From Leuctra nigra (taxonomy: Eukaryota; Arthropoda; Insecta; Plecoptera; Leuctridae), in NCBI GenBank assembly GCA_934045905.1, contig OW203768.1:2384316-2448315 (forward strand): a stretch of 64,000 bases of DNA, read 5' to 3'. The translations under genes were made by a program, and so were the position numbers. Below are positions 45,683 through 56,580 of this stretch, one piece after another; positions within the stretch are counted from its first letter, which is position 1, and every line of letters starts with the position of its first letter. Under the pieces are notes generated by a model, which was not told the DNA's origin, searched no databases, and saw only the letters and a list, made by a program, of their open reading frames with translations.

Positions 45683-46195
45683 CAGCGGTCGCCAACCTTT
45701 AGAACCTCGCGGACCACTTATGACAATTTTATATCTCGCGGACCACTCAGGCGCGTAAAATACGTGTGCCGGGAAATACGATAAGTGAGGGAGACAATGG
45801 GGGGTCTGGGGGGAGGGCCCCCCAGTAATAAGCGGGTCCGGGGCGCTTAGTCCCGGAAAATTTTTGTATTCAGGAAGTCATTTGGCGCGTCTCTACGCGA
45901 TTTCAGCCAACTTTTATTTCGAGAAAATGCGTTTAAAATGACTCTTAGGTTTTGGAAAAATACTCAGAAACTGATTTTATTTCATTATAGAGCTAGTGAA
46001 TATGTATACTTTGTAAAAGGCATAGGTACGTATTGAAACATGTCCGAATTCAGTACATTTGTATTGGATTGCCATTTTTCTAAATTAAATAAATTGCATG
46101 GAAACTTAAAAGTAAACTTCAAAATTTCTCTGGGGACCACCAAAATTTTCTCGCGGACCACCAGTGGTCCACGGACCACCGGTTGGCGACCGCTG
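45683..46195. mobile_element. hAT-like MITE, TSD GCCTGGAG
   Basis: 513 bp with perfect ends CAGCGGTCGCCAACC and GGTTGGCGACCGCTG. Identical 8-bp duplications GCCTGGAG lie at 45675-45682 and 46196-46203. Subterminal CGCGGACCAC motifs are repeated at both ends. The interior holds GGGGTCTGGGGGGAGGGCCC and the GC-hairpin module. Present only in unit A of the tandem duplication. Confidence 0.85.
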
Positions 46196-46240
46196 GCCTG
46201 GAGCACCTTCTGTCTCTAGCCGCTCGTAGAATTCTAGGTG

Positions 46241-47274
46241 AACTTCATAATTTTGTCACATTGAAAGATTCAAACCTCAAATATACCTCAATATGACGAC
46301 AGAATATGACGTAGTATCAACCATTTGAGAAAACTCGTTTGGATAGTTATTATGGATATCCAAGTATTGAGACAACAAACGAATAACAGACATCGATTCC
46401 GTTTCATAATGAAATCTTTAGTTCTACTACTTCACGTACCTATGAATATTATAATGTCTAAATTTATTTTGGTTTCGAGAGTATGGAAACTTCGTTTTGT
46501 GTAGAATAAAGAATAATAGGTTAACTACGCACAATGAACAATAGTATTGTATTCTGACGCCAATCGATTGCCTCACGCGGAATCTTCCGTCTGTGAGCTT
46601 ACAAACATGTTCAACAATATGTAATGGCATTTTTAAAAGAATACCTACCTAAATGCACGAAATAATTCATTCTGTCTAAAATATCGAAACGCAAACAATA
46701 AATCAATTAGATGTATCAACAATATGCCATCATCATCAGGAATAAGGACCGGTAGACTAATTGATTGTATGATCTATGCGTAATAAACACATAAACACCC
46801 CCCCCCCCTCACACACACACCATAATCAATAAGCAAATAATAAAAGGTCAATTAATATCGTGAATCCATTGCTTGGAAAATACACAAAGCACATTCAGAT
46901 CTAGAGATAAACATTCAGTGGCTGGTGGATAAGGGGTGGGGGTTGTGTTGTGATTATCAGAGGTTTGGTTTCCTATGTTGTCTTGACACAAAAGAAATAC
47001 AAATGTACGTAGATGACACTTGTTTTAGAATGTAACATAATAGATTCTGCTGCAGTAGGAGGCTGTCTTCTAGCACAGTTGTATTTTCAAATAACTTATT
47101 TTCACACTATTTATTGTAAAATTGTATACTTCAAGATAATGAGTAAGCACTCAACCCGTTCGAAGAAGACTTCCCCAGGGTAAAATTAGTATTCGTAAAG
47201 GACTTTTCTTTAAAGCTATTTCATTCAAAATAAATTTAGAAAAATCTTATTCATAAATTACATTCATAACTATA
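46241..47274 (+). repeat. 1-kb tandem-duplicated segment, unit A
   Basis: Matches 48561-49572 along its length with small indels, for example ATTTTGTCACATTGAAAGAT, ATGACGACAGAATATGACGT, GGCTGGTGGAT and TTCTGCTGCAGTAGGAGG. No ORF of note. Confidence 0.85.
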
Positions 47275-48079
47275 TCTAGTCGGGCGTTAGCTCGACGCTG
47301 CCAAGCACCGCTCTAATACAACGTGCGAGCTACTACCAGAGACTAAAGCCGCGTTTACAACAAAATTAACGTTCTAAAATTAACGTTGCAAAATTAACGC
47401 AATTTCATCTCGTTCACAACCACTTTCGAAACGTAACAAATCGTAAAGTAAGGTTATGTTGTTGAGAGCGCGATCGGATTTAACATAACATTATAATATC
47501 ACAACCTCCTCACACACATCTGATAACCTACAACTTGTCTTTGTATTGTACACTAATATACACTTTTCTTACAAAATACTCTCGAAACTGAGTCTCTGTA
47601 ATTAATTTGGAGTCATTCATTACGAAATAGTAAATGCATCACACTGAAAACAAGATGGCGCCGCCAGCTGGAGTCGAGGTGGAGATGAAGTGAGAGGGTG
47701 ACTGTGCGCATGCGCCACTTAACGTTCGACTTGAAAGTAGGAAGTAGGTCTACTTTGAGGTGAAATTGGCGTACGTTAATTTACCAAATTTCGTTGTGAA
47801 CGAATCCATAAGTTTACATGGGCTTGAAAATTGAAATTGTGTTAATTTTCTTAATTTTCGAACGTTAATTTTGTTGTAAACGCGGCTTAATACCGCAACG
47901 GCTTAAGTGGTCGAAACGAGGTGTCGACAGGCATACATGCAGTGAGAAATGAAAGTTGAAAATCATGGTTATCGGGTATATTTAGCCACCTGACAACACC
48001 TAACCAAATATCAAAGTGCTGCGTTCATCCCTTCGGGGTGAATTTTGGGCCTCAAACATGCAAGGATTGACTTTCATGG

Positions 48080-48111
<32 letters not shown>

Positions 48112-48444
48112 CAGCCAGCGTAGCTAGGCACGTCGTTTTGCTTGCCCTTTTCTACAGATTGCACGGTTTGGTCTAGAGAGTTGAAATTTGGTAGACACAT
48201 AGAGTCCCCCTTCTCACGCGTACTTCTGAAAGAAAATCTGAAATATTTTGACCGGAAGTGAATTTATCCAATTTTAAATTTTAATTTTTTTCAAAAGTCA
48301 AACGGGTCCATCGACAGTTTTGAAATTTGGCAACATTAAAGACAATGTATTGCTAGACACTCCACTTCAAGAAAAAACAAAAATTTCAAACCGGAAGTGG
48401 AAAATTTATCAATATTAAGCGTTCCGCTCTTCCCCTTCATCTAC
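47275..48444 (+). mobile_element. Helentron/HINE-like element, copy B
   Basis: Nearly identical to copy A apart from the 541-bp insert at 47347-47887 and a different GGCT-run length (about 48080-48115). Its left flank ends ATAACTATA, matching the uninterrupted sequence at 49563-49572. Confidence 0.5.
47347..47887. mobile_element. PIF/Harbinger-like MITE in copy B
   Basis: 541 bp with ends AGCCGCGTTTACAACAAAAT and ATTTTGTTGTAAACGCGGCT, continuing into TTAACG. TAA flanks both sides (47344-47346 and 47888-47890). Copy A reads GAGACTTATACCGC at the same point, giving an empty site with a single TTA. Terminal repeats are perfect for about 25 bp. Confidence 0.75.
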
Positions 48445-48560
48445 TAACTTACTGCATGTTGAAATCTTCGCCCATTTGCTTGTTATAGAAATCGGCAGCA
48501 GACTGCGTCTCGATAGATATTTGTCGACTAATTGTGCTGTTCATAGAAGAATTCATTATG

Positions 48561-49572
48561 CACTTAATAATTTTGTCACATTGAAAGATTCAAACCTCAA
48601 AAATAGGTACCTCAATATGACGACAGAATATGACGTAGTATCAACCATTTGAGAAAACTAGTTTGGATAGTATTTATGGATATTCAAGTATTGGGACAAT
48701 AATACAAACGAATAACAGACATCGATTCCGTTCCATAATGACATCTTTATTTCTACTACTTCACGTATGAATATTATAAAATCTAAGTTTATTTCAGTTT
48801 CGAGAGTATGGAAACTTCGTTTTGTGTAGAATAAAGAATAATAGATTAACTACGCACAATGAACAATGGTATTCTGACGCCAATCGAATGCCTTGTGCGA
48901 AAGGTGTTTACAAACATGGTCAATTATGCAATGGCATTTTTAAAAGAATACCTAATGCACGAAATAATTCATACTGTCTAAAATATCAAAACAAACAATA
49001 AATCAATTAGATGCATCAACAATATGCCATCACTATCAGGAATAAAGACCGGTAGACTAATTGATTGTATGATCTATGCGTAATAAACACATACACCCCC
49101 TCCCCCCCCCCCACACACACACCATAATCAATAAACAACAACAATAAAAGGTCATTTAATATCGTGAATCGTCATTGCTTGGAGAATAAACAATTCACAT
49201 TCAGATCTATTCAGTGGCTGGTGGATTAGGGGTGGGGGTTGTGTTGTGAGCGTATCAGAGGTTTGGTTTCCTATGTTGTCTTGACACTTTTAAACGAATA
49301 CAAATTTACGTAGATGACACTTGTTTTGGAATATAACATAATAGATTCTGCTGCAGTAGGAGGCTGTCTTCTAGCACAATTGTATTTTCAAATAACTTAT
49401 TTTCACACTATTTATTGTAAAATTGTATACTTCAAGACTATGAGTAAGCACACGACTCGTTCGAAGACGTCCCCAGGGTAAAATTAGTAATCGTAAAGGA
49501 CTTTTATTTAAAGCCATTTCATTCAAAATGAAATAAAAAAATCTTATTCATAAATTACATTCATAACTATAT
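48561..49572 (+). repeat. 1-kb tandem-duplicated segment, unit B
   Basis: The partner of 46241-47274. It ends in TTCATAACTATATTTGGTAC, which shows the sequence before the Helentron-like element entered at the equivalent place in unit A. Confidence 0.85.
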
Positions 49573-51113
49573 TTGGTACATTTTAAAAGAATTTGAACAT
49601 TAGCTTGTATATTACATGACGTGTTGGATAAAGTCATATTTTAAACAATGTTTTTTTCACTTGAGTCTTGACGAGCAACAGTTTTTTTTAAATGTATAGG
49701 TACGCACTGAATGGGACCGAGGAGATAAAATACGCTCCGTGTTACCATTTTTTCTCATTGTTATCACATATATATATTTTTTTTTTTAATCATTTGAGAT
49801 TTTTTATGTTAATTATCATTTAGTGAGATTTAAACAAAATATGGGTAGGTACATTGATTTTTAATTGATTGTCCCTCGTACATACCGATGTAAGCGGTAG
49901 ACACCTTAGGGAATTTATAAGCGTGTGATCAAGGATTATGCGTCTGTTCTCCGGCAAAAATAGTGCTTTAGCTTCTCGGGTATCTTGGCAATCAGTCAGG
50001 TACAATCAGGTTGACCGTTCTTTGTTGGTTTGTTCGTGTGTTGGTGTGTTTTGTGACTGTTAATGATATACGTCCTACTCCTTCCCAACCAGCACTATAA
50101 ACACCAGGTGGCTCAGCTAGTTAATCTTAAAGGAACTCTAGGTTGACATCTTCAAAATCAATTTTCACAACAAGGCAATATCAAATGGCCACATCCTTTG
50201 CCGTAATTCCTTTAACTATCAGTAGTGTCTCTCTGCGCATGAACAAAGGAAAAGGCTTCTTGGTATGAACGTTCTTATTTTCTCCTACACCCTTTGACCG
50301 ATCTCAACCAAATTTGGTGTACTCATTCTATATGAAATAACCCATACCGTATGATACTTGATCCCTTCCAACATCCCCTAATTTAAAAAATCACCGTAGG
50401 TAATAATAGAAAATTATACATGCATATTCTGCATAACCCCACTCGTGATCTTTGGTACGTTTTTAAACTGTTGGCGGAAAAATTTGCGGCATAATCCATG
50501 TTATGGAACTATCACTAAACAGCAGTGTTGGATTAGTTCCTCAAAAAAGGAACTAGTTCCAGTTCAAATAAAGAACTGGTTAGTTACCTACCTGGAAAGT
50601 TTCCAGAAACTGGAAAGTTAACTTATGAAATAAGTTCCTTTTAAGTTATATTGCCTTCCAAAACACATCCGGATTTTATTTAAAATGTGCTGTAAACATC
50701 TGTACAGCCTTAACGCTTTACCAATAGAGTTTAAATTACACAAAAAAGTGAACTTAGAAGAATTTAAAATTAAGGAAACGCATTTACAATCATCTACCTT
50801 TCGTGTACCTTTCAGTTTACCAACTGGCAACTAATATGCGTAGTACGAGATGACGCACAAATTCCGGTCTACACCGGAACAATACACCTACAATTTACGT
50901 TATTCACAAGTTGTGAATTTTTAGCAATTTAAAAGTTGAGATAACTCATATTCAACCAAAAGAAATTGACCCTTTCGTTATACTAACTTGGGAACTATTG
51001 GAAGAAAAACAGAAATTTTTAGACAAGAAGTGACGTTGTTGGCGTTAACAATGTAATGATAGGTAACACTCAATGATCAATGAAAGCTGCTGTAAACTAC
51101 CACCTCATGTGAC
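49573..51113. other. no gene seen
   Basis: AT-rich. A stretch at about 50270-50400 has the GACCGATCTCAACCAAATTT wording common to the window's Helitron-like repeats. At 50522-50640 there are clustered inverted AACTAGTTCC/GGAACTAG motifs beginning CAGTGTTGGATTAG, a possible lone hAT end. Confidence 0.35.
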
Positions 51114-52058
51114 ATGTTGTACAAAAACAAAAACTTGTATATAGACTGCCAAGCACCTTTCCCCCTAAAAAGATTGAGATCTAAAAGAAGGTCGCAGCAA
51201 TAATATATTGTTGAAACATTTTCGCACTTAAAATTCGTGAAATCATTTCGCCCAGTTACTGCCGCCAAGCACAACATTATAAACCAAACATTGTACCCAA
51301 ATTAGAGATTGAAAAAATCTCTATGTGAACCATCATAGTATAAACTTTAAAACAATTATACTCATTTAAAACTAAAAATAGAAAGTATTCAAATTTTAAA
51401 AACGTAAACAAAATCAATTTAAAAACATTTTTTTTTACATAACTTAAAATACAAATTAAAAAAACTTATTTAAAATTAAATAAAACAAAATAAAAGTAAA
51501 AAAAATAAAAATAAAGCTTGGCGCATTGAATTTGGACCGTCATGTTGACTTCTTCCTTCTTTCCTTCATCACCTTCTTCTTCCTCTTTCTTTCGTCGTCT
51601 CCTTGGTCGACATTTTCTTTTTATGTTGCCCCCTCCTTGACACAATGCGCCAAGCTTTATTTTTATTTTTTTTACTTTTATTTTGTTTTATTTAATTTTA
51701 AATAATTTTTTTTAATTTGTATTTTAAGTTATGTAAAAAAAAAATGTTTTTAAATTGATTTTGTTTACGTTTTTAAAATTTGAATACTTTCTATTTTTAG
51801 TTTTAAATGAGTATAATTGTTTTAAAGTTTATACTATGATGGTTCACATAGAGATTTTTTCAATCTCAAATTTGGGTACAATGTTTGGTTTATAATGTTG
51901 TGCTTGGCGGCAGTAACTGGGCGAAATGATTTCACGAATTTTAAGTGCGAAAATGTTTCAACAATATATTATTGCTGCGACCTTCTTTTAGATCTCAATC
52001 TTTTTAGGGGGAAAGGTGCTTGGCAGTCTATATACAAGTTTTTGTTTTTGTACAACAT
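51114..52058. repeat. 945-bp giant palindrome (foldback)
   Basis: Two arms of about 415 bp (51114-51528 and 51643-52058) around a 114-bp spacer. Outer ends ATGTTGTACAAAAAC / GTTTTTGTACAACAT, inner ends AGCTTGGCGCATTG / CAATGCGCCAAGCT. The arms are nearly identical along their length. The spacer is pyrimidine-rich (CTTCTTCCTTC runs). Confidence 0.9.
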
Positions 52059-52123
52059 TTTGATATTTATGTAACGTATGTACTTTTGACGTCTCATGTA
52101 ACTTGTTATAAAACCAACCGGAA

Positions 52124-52760
52124 GCCGCCATTTTGAAACCGGAAGTGACATCATATCTCAATAACGGCTAAATAGATTTCAACGAAACCAGCGCAAAACA
52201 ATTTAGACGGTCAACTTTATGTATTATCATCAATAATATTTGCAGTTTCCCATACCTTAACCGGAAATAACGTCACACATTTTAATAATCTCACAAATTT
52301 TTATTTTGATGCAATAAATATACTATTTGAGACAGCTTATAAAATTGTTATCATGTTTCAAATATACTTCAAGGGGTCAGAGATTTCAGCCGCCATTTTT
52401 AAACCGGAAGTAACGTCATATCTCAAAAACTGGTAGACAAATCGGTATGAAACTAGCGCCTAACGATTCGGATGGCCATCTCTATGGAATATGAACAGTA
52501 CAAATAGAATTTTCCTATTTATGAGACCGGAAATGACGTCATTCAAATGTATAAATTATCATAATTCCCTCCTATACAATAAATACATATTCAGAAAGCT
52601 TAAAAAGATACACATCATTTATAGAAATAAATTCTATGTGGCATTGCAGAAAGTTCAGCAGCCATTTTGAAAACCGAAGTGTTTCCATATCTCGGAACTG
52701 GGTTGACTGATTGGAATGAAACCTTTGCTATTCTTCGTGAAAGATCATTTAAAGCAATTA
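52124..52760 (+). repeat. three diverged repeats with a promoter-like module
   Basis: Units begin near 52124, 52389 and 52650. Each has GCCATTTT, then ACCGGAAGT or a variant, then TGACGTCA-like sequence and ATATCTC. The same wording is at 44247-44390. All lie in presumed Helitron-like repeat DNA. Confidence 0.6.
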
Positions 52761-52894
52761 TTTAGGACCATACGCTGCTATTCATTAGTGGTAACGAAAT
52801 TGTAAAGGGTGATGATTTTTTAAAAGAATTTAGTAATTGTTCATTTCATATGTGTCACAAGTTGTTAGAATAAACTAAAAAAAGGAGTGATATC

Positions 52895-53293
52895 CCCATA
52901 AAAAACACTTCGTGTAAAAATACCAGCCAAGTCTCTTCTACTAAAAAAAAATATATGAAATCTAAAAATTCTGCACTGAAAAGTAATGATATCAAAAAAT
53001 TTGCCAAGTCAAAACTTTATTTGAAAATCAAAAAATACTTGGCGCATCGATTTTTTAGGGCATTTTAGGTATACTATATGTTTGTATATTTTATGTATAT
53101 TTTATATCTGGCCTATACTTCTAAGCTATTAATATACACGATGCGCCAAGTATTTTTTGATTTTCAAATAAAGTTTTGACTTGGCAAATTTTTTGATATC
53201 ATTACTTTTCAGTGCAGAATTTTTAGATTTCATATATTTTTTTTTAGTAGAAGAGACTTGGCTGGTATTTTTACACGAAGTGTTTTTTATGGG
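52895..53293. repeat. foldback with perfect 155-bp arms
   Basis: Arms 52895-53049 and 53139-53293 are equal in length and appear fully complementary. Outer ends CCCATAAAAAACACTTCG / CGAAGTGTTTTTTATGGG, inner ends ACTTGGCGCATCG / CGATGCGCCAAGT. It shares the inner GGCGCAT border with the palindrome at 51114. Confidence 0.9.
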
Positions 53294-53794
53294 TATTTAA
53301 TTACCTCTACTGCGGCCGCCCTTTTTATCTAATTTATGAATTTTTGGGAAATTGACTTCATGACCAAAAAAGGTTGCTGACCCCTGCTCTACCTGCACGA
53401 TATTCTCCGTCTGTTCAGGCGCGTAGGAACACATGTCAGGTGTAGGAGGAGCCTAAATGGGATGCATTACGAATCCAGGTCACATTTGTAATTGTGAGTT
53501 TTGTGACATGTGGGGGGGGGGGGGGGAGGAATTGCAGGGTTTGTTTGACCCTATTGTGAATTTCACAAATTGGTTCATTGCAATGATTCTTGAGTTGAGC
53601 TCAAAAACCAGTCATTCTGTCTTCATCCAGTCATATGTAATGGTGACATGAGTCATTGTGTAAGAGAATATAGAGGATTGATATAGCTTGATTGCATCAT
53701 TAAAAATGTTTGCGACGCAAAATCGAGAAAATGTACTTCCGGCCTTCTACCTCTGAGGTACAGAGTTATTTTAAGAACCACGACACAAATGGAC

Positions 53795-54005
53795 AGAGCA
53801 ATTAGCTCAGGTAGCACTAGTTTCAATTCCTGTCTATCTTCCTGACTGAGGTTATAACTTGGTCTCCCTCAGTCGAGAAGCAAATGCTGGGAAGGTTCCC
53901 TACTAATAGGCCACGACCGCCTCCTGCCCACCGTCCATCCTTACCTATTCATCCGGCTCCGGCGCCATTAGCCTGGTTGCAGATGAGTGCGACGTTAAAC
54001 ACCAC
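53795..54005 (+). mobile_element. SINE copy 8
   Basis: The head has a recognisable A box (AGCAATTAGCTCAGGTAGC) and a degraded B box (GTTTCAATTCC). The body ends with GGCGCCATTAGCCTGGTTGC and GTGCGACGTTAAACACCAC. This is the best copy for seeing that the family is tRNA-derived. Confidence 0.75.
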
Positions 54006-54264
54006 TAATATAGAAATCAAGTTAATTTCTACCACAAGTGAGTTTGATTCTAGGTACTTGCATTGTTGTTTGACGCCACCGTGGCGCCAGCTGTGTGGGA
54101 CGGCCAAGGCTTCAACTAAACGATTCACACCTCTCAGCACTCACGAGGACCTGACTTGTCAATCTTGCCACGATCTGCCTAGACTCGACCAGCTATTGCA
54201 CAAGTCCAATGTATCCCGCCTTCTGTCACAATGATATTGATAGATCTGCAGCGACCAGCCAGAC

Positions 54265-56465
54265 TTTAGATTTAGATTTATTTTGTACACATCTTACAAG
54301 TAGTGGGTATCCACAAGGTGGTAAGGAACAACAGTACAATGAAAATTAATAATATGGTATAATAAATAATAGAGCCAGCTCTCAAGGTCCTTCTAATTCT
54401 TGTTGTCTTCACTTCCTTCATCACCGTCCTCCTCGTTCTTAGATGTCACCATATGTCGAAACTCTTTTACAGATATGTCAGTCATATCAAAGTGTTGCAA
54501 TTTGTTCCAGTCACGAACGGTTCTGGCCAAAAATGAAAATCTACCGCAATCGGTTCGTGCAAAAAGTTCTTTTATCATGTGACTTGAGGTTGTTCTTCCT
54601 TGACGTTTTTCTTCTAACTTTCCAGCACATTCAGACCATCCAATATTGCCATTTCTCATTTTAAACATATTGCATAACCTTGCAGTCTTCCTTCTGCTTT
54701 CTAAAGTTTCCCATTCCAATTCCTTCATCATTTCATTGGGACTTTCCCAAACAACATTCAAAACACCTCTCTCATTCCGTTCCTTCTTCCACTTCTTTAC
54801 TCTACCAGTCACCCTTCTAGCCGCAATTTTTTGAATATTTTCTAGTGACCTAACTGCATTTTCTCGGTAAGGGTCCCATATGGCACCTCCATATTCCAGA
54901 AGAGGTCTCAAGAGTGTCTTATATGCCATGTTTTTCGTAGCTATGCTTGCTCCCATCAAGTTTCTATAGACAAAATTTATGTTTTTAAGGGCTTTACTGG
55001 CAACTAGACTTATATGGTCTTTCCACTCCAAAGTTTCATCAATCCAGACTCCAAGGTATTTGTAGCCATTCATCACTTGCAGTGTCTGCTCAGCAATGGA
55101 ATATTTGGCAGGATTACTTTTTCTGGCTCGCGTATAACTCACAACTACGCACTTCTTCACATTCAAGCTCATTTCATTCTTAATCATCCATTCATTGATC
55201 ACTTCCAAGTCATGTTGAAGATCCTGCTCATCTTCTTCATTACTAATCTTCCGATAGACAACTAAATCATCAGCGAAGAGTCGAACAGGTGACTGTACAT
55301 TTGATACTAGATCATTTATGTAAATGAGAAACAGTAATGGGCCTAGAACGCTACCTTGAGGTACTCCGGAAGTGACTTGTATACTGTCTGACAGGGTGTT
55401 TCCAACTTTGACCCTTTGTTCTCTCCCTAAAAGAAATGCTTCCAGTACTTGAATGACTGCATCGTTTGGAACTATTGATTTAACTTTTGAAATGAGTATC
55501 TTGTGGTGAACCTTATCAAATGCTTTCATCATGTCCAAATATACTGCATCCACTCGTTCTCCACTATCCAGTGCATCAGACAGTTCTTGTACGAAGCCAG
55601 TAAGTTGCGTCTCACACGAGAAATTTGCCCTGAAGCCGTGTTGTGCTTCTATGATCCAATTCTTTTCAACTAATATTTGCCAGATGTATTGGTTAATTAG
55701 TTTCTCCAGGATTTTGCACGCAAGGGACGTAAGACTAATGGGTCGGTAATTGGTCAGTCGGCACTTCTCACCGCCTTTAAAGATTGGAATAACAATTGCC
55801 TTCTTCCAGTCAATTGGAATTGCACCATCTTTTATTACTTGAGTATACAGGTGGAAAAGGTATTTGGAGATAATGTAACCACCCAATTTGAAGAAGCGAG
55901 CTGTTAGTCCATCCTCGCCGGGGGCTTTTCCATTTTTGAGTTTGCGAATAATGTCGAGAACTCCTGCAACACTAATGGAAAATGGATATGCTCCCATTGA
56001 AACTCCCGCATTTACGTCTTCATTCAAATGGCAATGATTTTTATTAAATACATTGGAGTAGAAAATGTTCAATTCGTTTGCCTTCTCTTCATTAGTCGAA
56101 AACTCTGTGCCATCTGTTCCTACTAAAGTTGGTAAATCTCTTCCACCCGTTCCACCCTTTTGCTGACGTACATGTTTATACAGCATGGACCATCCGCCTG
56201 CTTCATCATCTTTTCGAAACATGTTTTTCATGAATTTATCCTTTGCCTTAGCCTTTTCCTGATTAAGTCTTTTAGTGAGAAGTTTAAGTTTCTCCTTGTA
56301 GCCGCCCCTAAACTTTCCTCTATTGTAATGATTTCGAACCTTTCTTTTGAGTTTCTTGATTTTTTCGTTATAGTACTGTGGGTCACTATTTTTTTTTAAC
56401 ACAAGTTGAGGAATGTGGTGTACCATCGCGGCTTTACAGACATCCAGACATCCAGAGTCATTCCA
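54265..56465 (-). mobile_element. 5'-truncated LINE copy
   Basis: The copy contains the RT ORF, a roughly 110-bp 3' UTR with AATAAA, and a 3' tail of AAATCT repeats (plus strand 54265-54280 reads TTTAGATTTAGATTTA). The 5' limit near 56465 is only an estimate, from loss of the coding frame. I could not define a clear target-site duplication. A SINE lies about 260 bp from its 3' end. Confidence 0.8.
54393..56426 (-). CDS. non-LTR retrotransposon reverse transcriptase ORF
   Basis: One unbroken 677-codon frame. An N-terminal connector rich in K/R (residues 1-90) is followed by NGKAPGEDG (165-173), NYRPISL (226), QHGFRANFSCETQL (262), the catalytic YLDMMKAFDKV (D298), SGVPQGSVLGPLL (353) and the catalytic FADD (384-387). 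A thumb and C-terminal region follows, with YKYLGVWID (455), EYGGAIWDPY (511) and WNKLQ (640). This order is that of LINE reverse transcriptases of the Jockey/CR1/I group; I do not assign a clade. No endonuclease domain lies upstream: the frame is closed by a TGA shortly before the Met. The copy therefore looks 5'-truncated but young. Its product would copy LINE RNA at a nicked target, but this copy alone is unlikely to be mobile. Confidence 0.93.
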   Translation of the reverse strand: MVHHIPQLVLKKNSDPQYYNEKIKKLKRKVRNHYNRGKFRGGYKEKLKLLTKRLNQEKAKAKDKFMKNMFRKDDEAGGWSMLYKHVRQQKGGTGGRDLPTLVGTDGTEFSTNEEKANELNIFYSNVFNKNHCHLNEDVNAGVSMGAYPFSISVAGVLDIIRKLKNGKAPGEDGLTARFFKLGGYIISKYLFHLYTQVIKDGAIPIDWKKAIVIPIFKGGEKCRLTNYRPISLTSLACKILEKLINQYIWQILVEKNWIIEAQHGFRANFSCETQLTGFVQELSDALDSGERVDAVYLDMMKAFDKVHHKILISKVKSIVPNDAVIQVLEAFLLGREQRVKVGNTLSDSIQVTSGVPQGSVLGPLLFLIYINDLVSNVQSPVRLFADDLVVYRKISNEEDEQDLQHDLEVINEWMIKNEMSLNVKKCVVVSYTRARKSNPAKYSIAEQTLQVMNGYKYLGVWIDETLEWKDHISLVASKALKNINFVYRNLMGASIATKNMAYKTLLRPLLEYGGAIWDPYRENAVRSLENIQKIAARRVTGRVKKWKKERNERGVLNVVWESPNEMMKELEWETLESRRKTARLCNMFKMRNGNIGWSECAGKLEEKRQGRTTSSHMIKELFARTDCGRFSFLARTVRDWNKLQHFDMTDISVKEFRHMVTSKNEEDGDEGSEDNKN

Positions 56466-56580
56466 TCAACTAGTTCAACCAAACACCTTAGAGGAAATAG
56501 TGTGGCTAGTCAAAAAGTACAAAAACAACGTTAGGTTATAAGAAAATAAAATAAAACATTTTCCTCAAAAATCATTTTTA
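56466..56580. other. short spacer between LINE and Helitron-like copy
   Basis: AT-rich, no feature recognised. Confidence 0.4.

Larger units (their letters stand above)
43503..53386. mobile_element. possible 9.9-kb hAT-bounded composite
   Basis: The left end CAGGGGTCGCCAACCT and the right end, inverted, CAGGGGTCAGCAACCT match at 14 of 16 bases. The flanks CACTACCT (43495-43502) and CTCTACCT (53387-53394) match at seven of eight. Everything between is other repeats: the tandem duplication, two palindromes and nested MITEs. No transposase ORF is seen. The sequence next to the two ends differs, so they could belong to two related elements. Confidence 0.35.

Noticed and set aside
50522..50640. 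Complete hAT element starting CAGTGTTGGATTAG
   Set aside because: No inverted right end could be located.
53416..53560. Complete CAGGCGCGTAGGAA element
   Set aside because: Only the left terminus and a G-run are present; no matching right end or target duplication was found nearby.
54054..54234. Terminal exon after SINE copy 8 (YLHCCLTPPW...)
   Set aside because: A possible TTCTAG acceptor and an open frame exist, but there is no partner exon, no poly(A) signal and no known motif.
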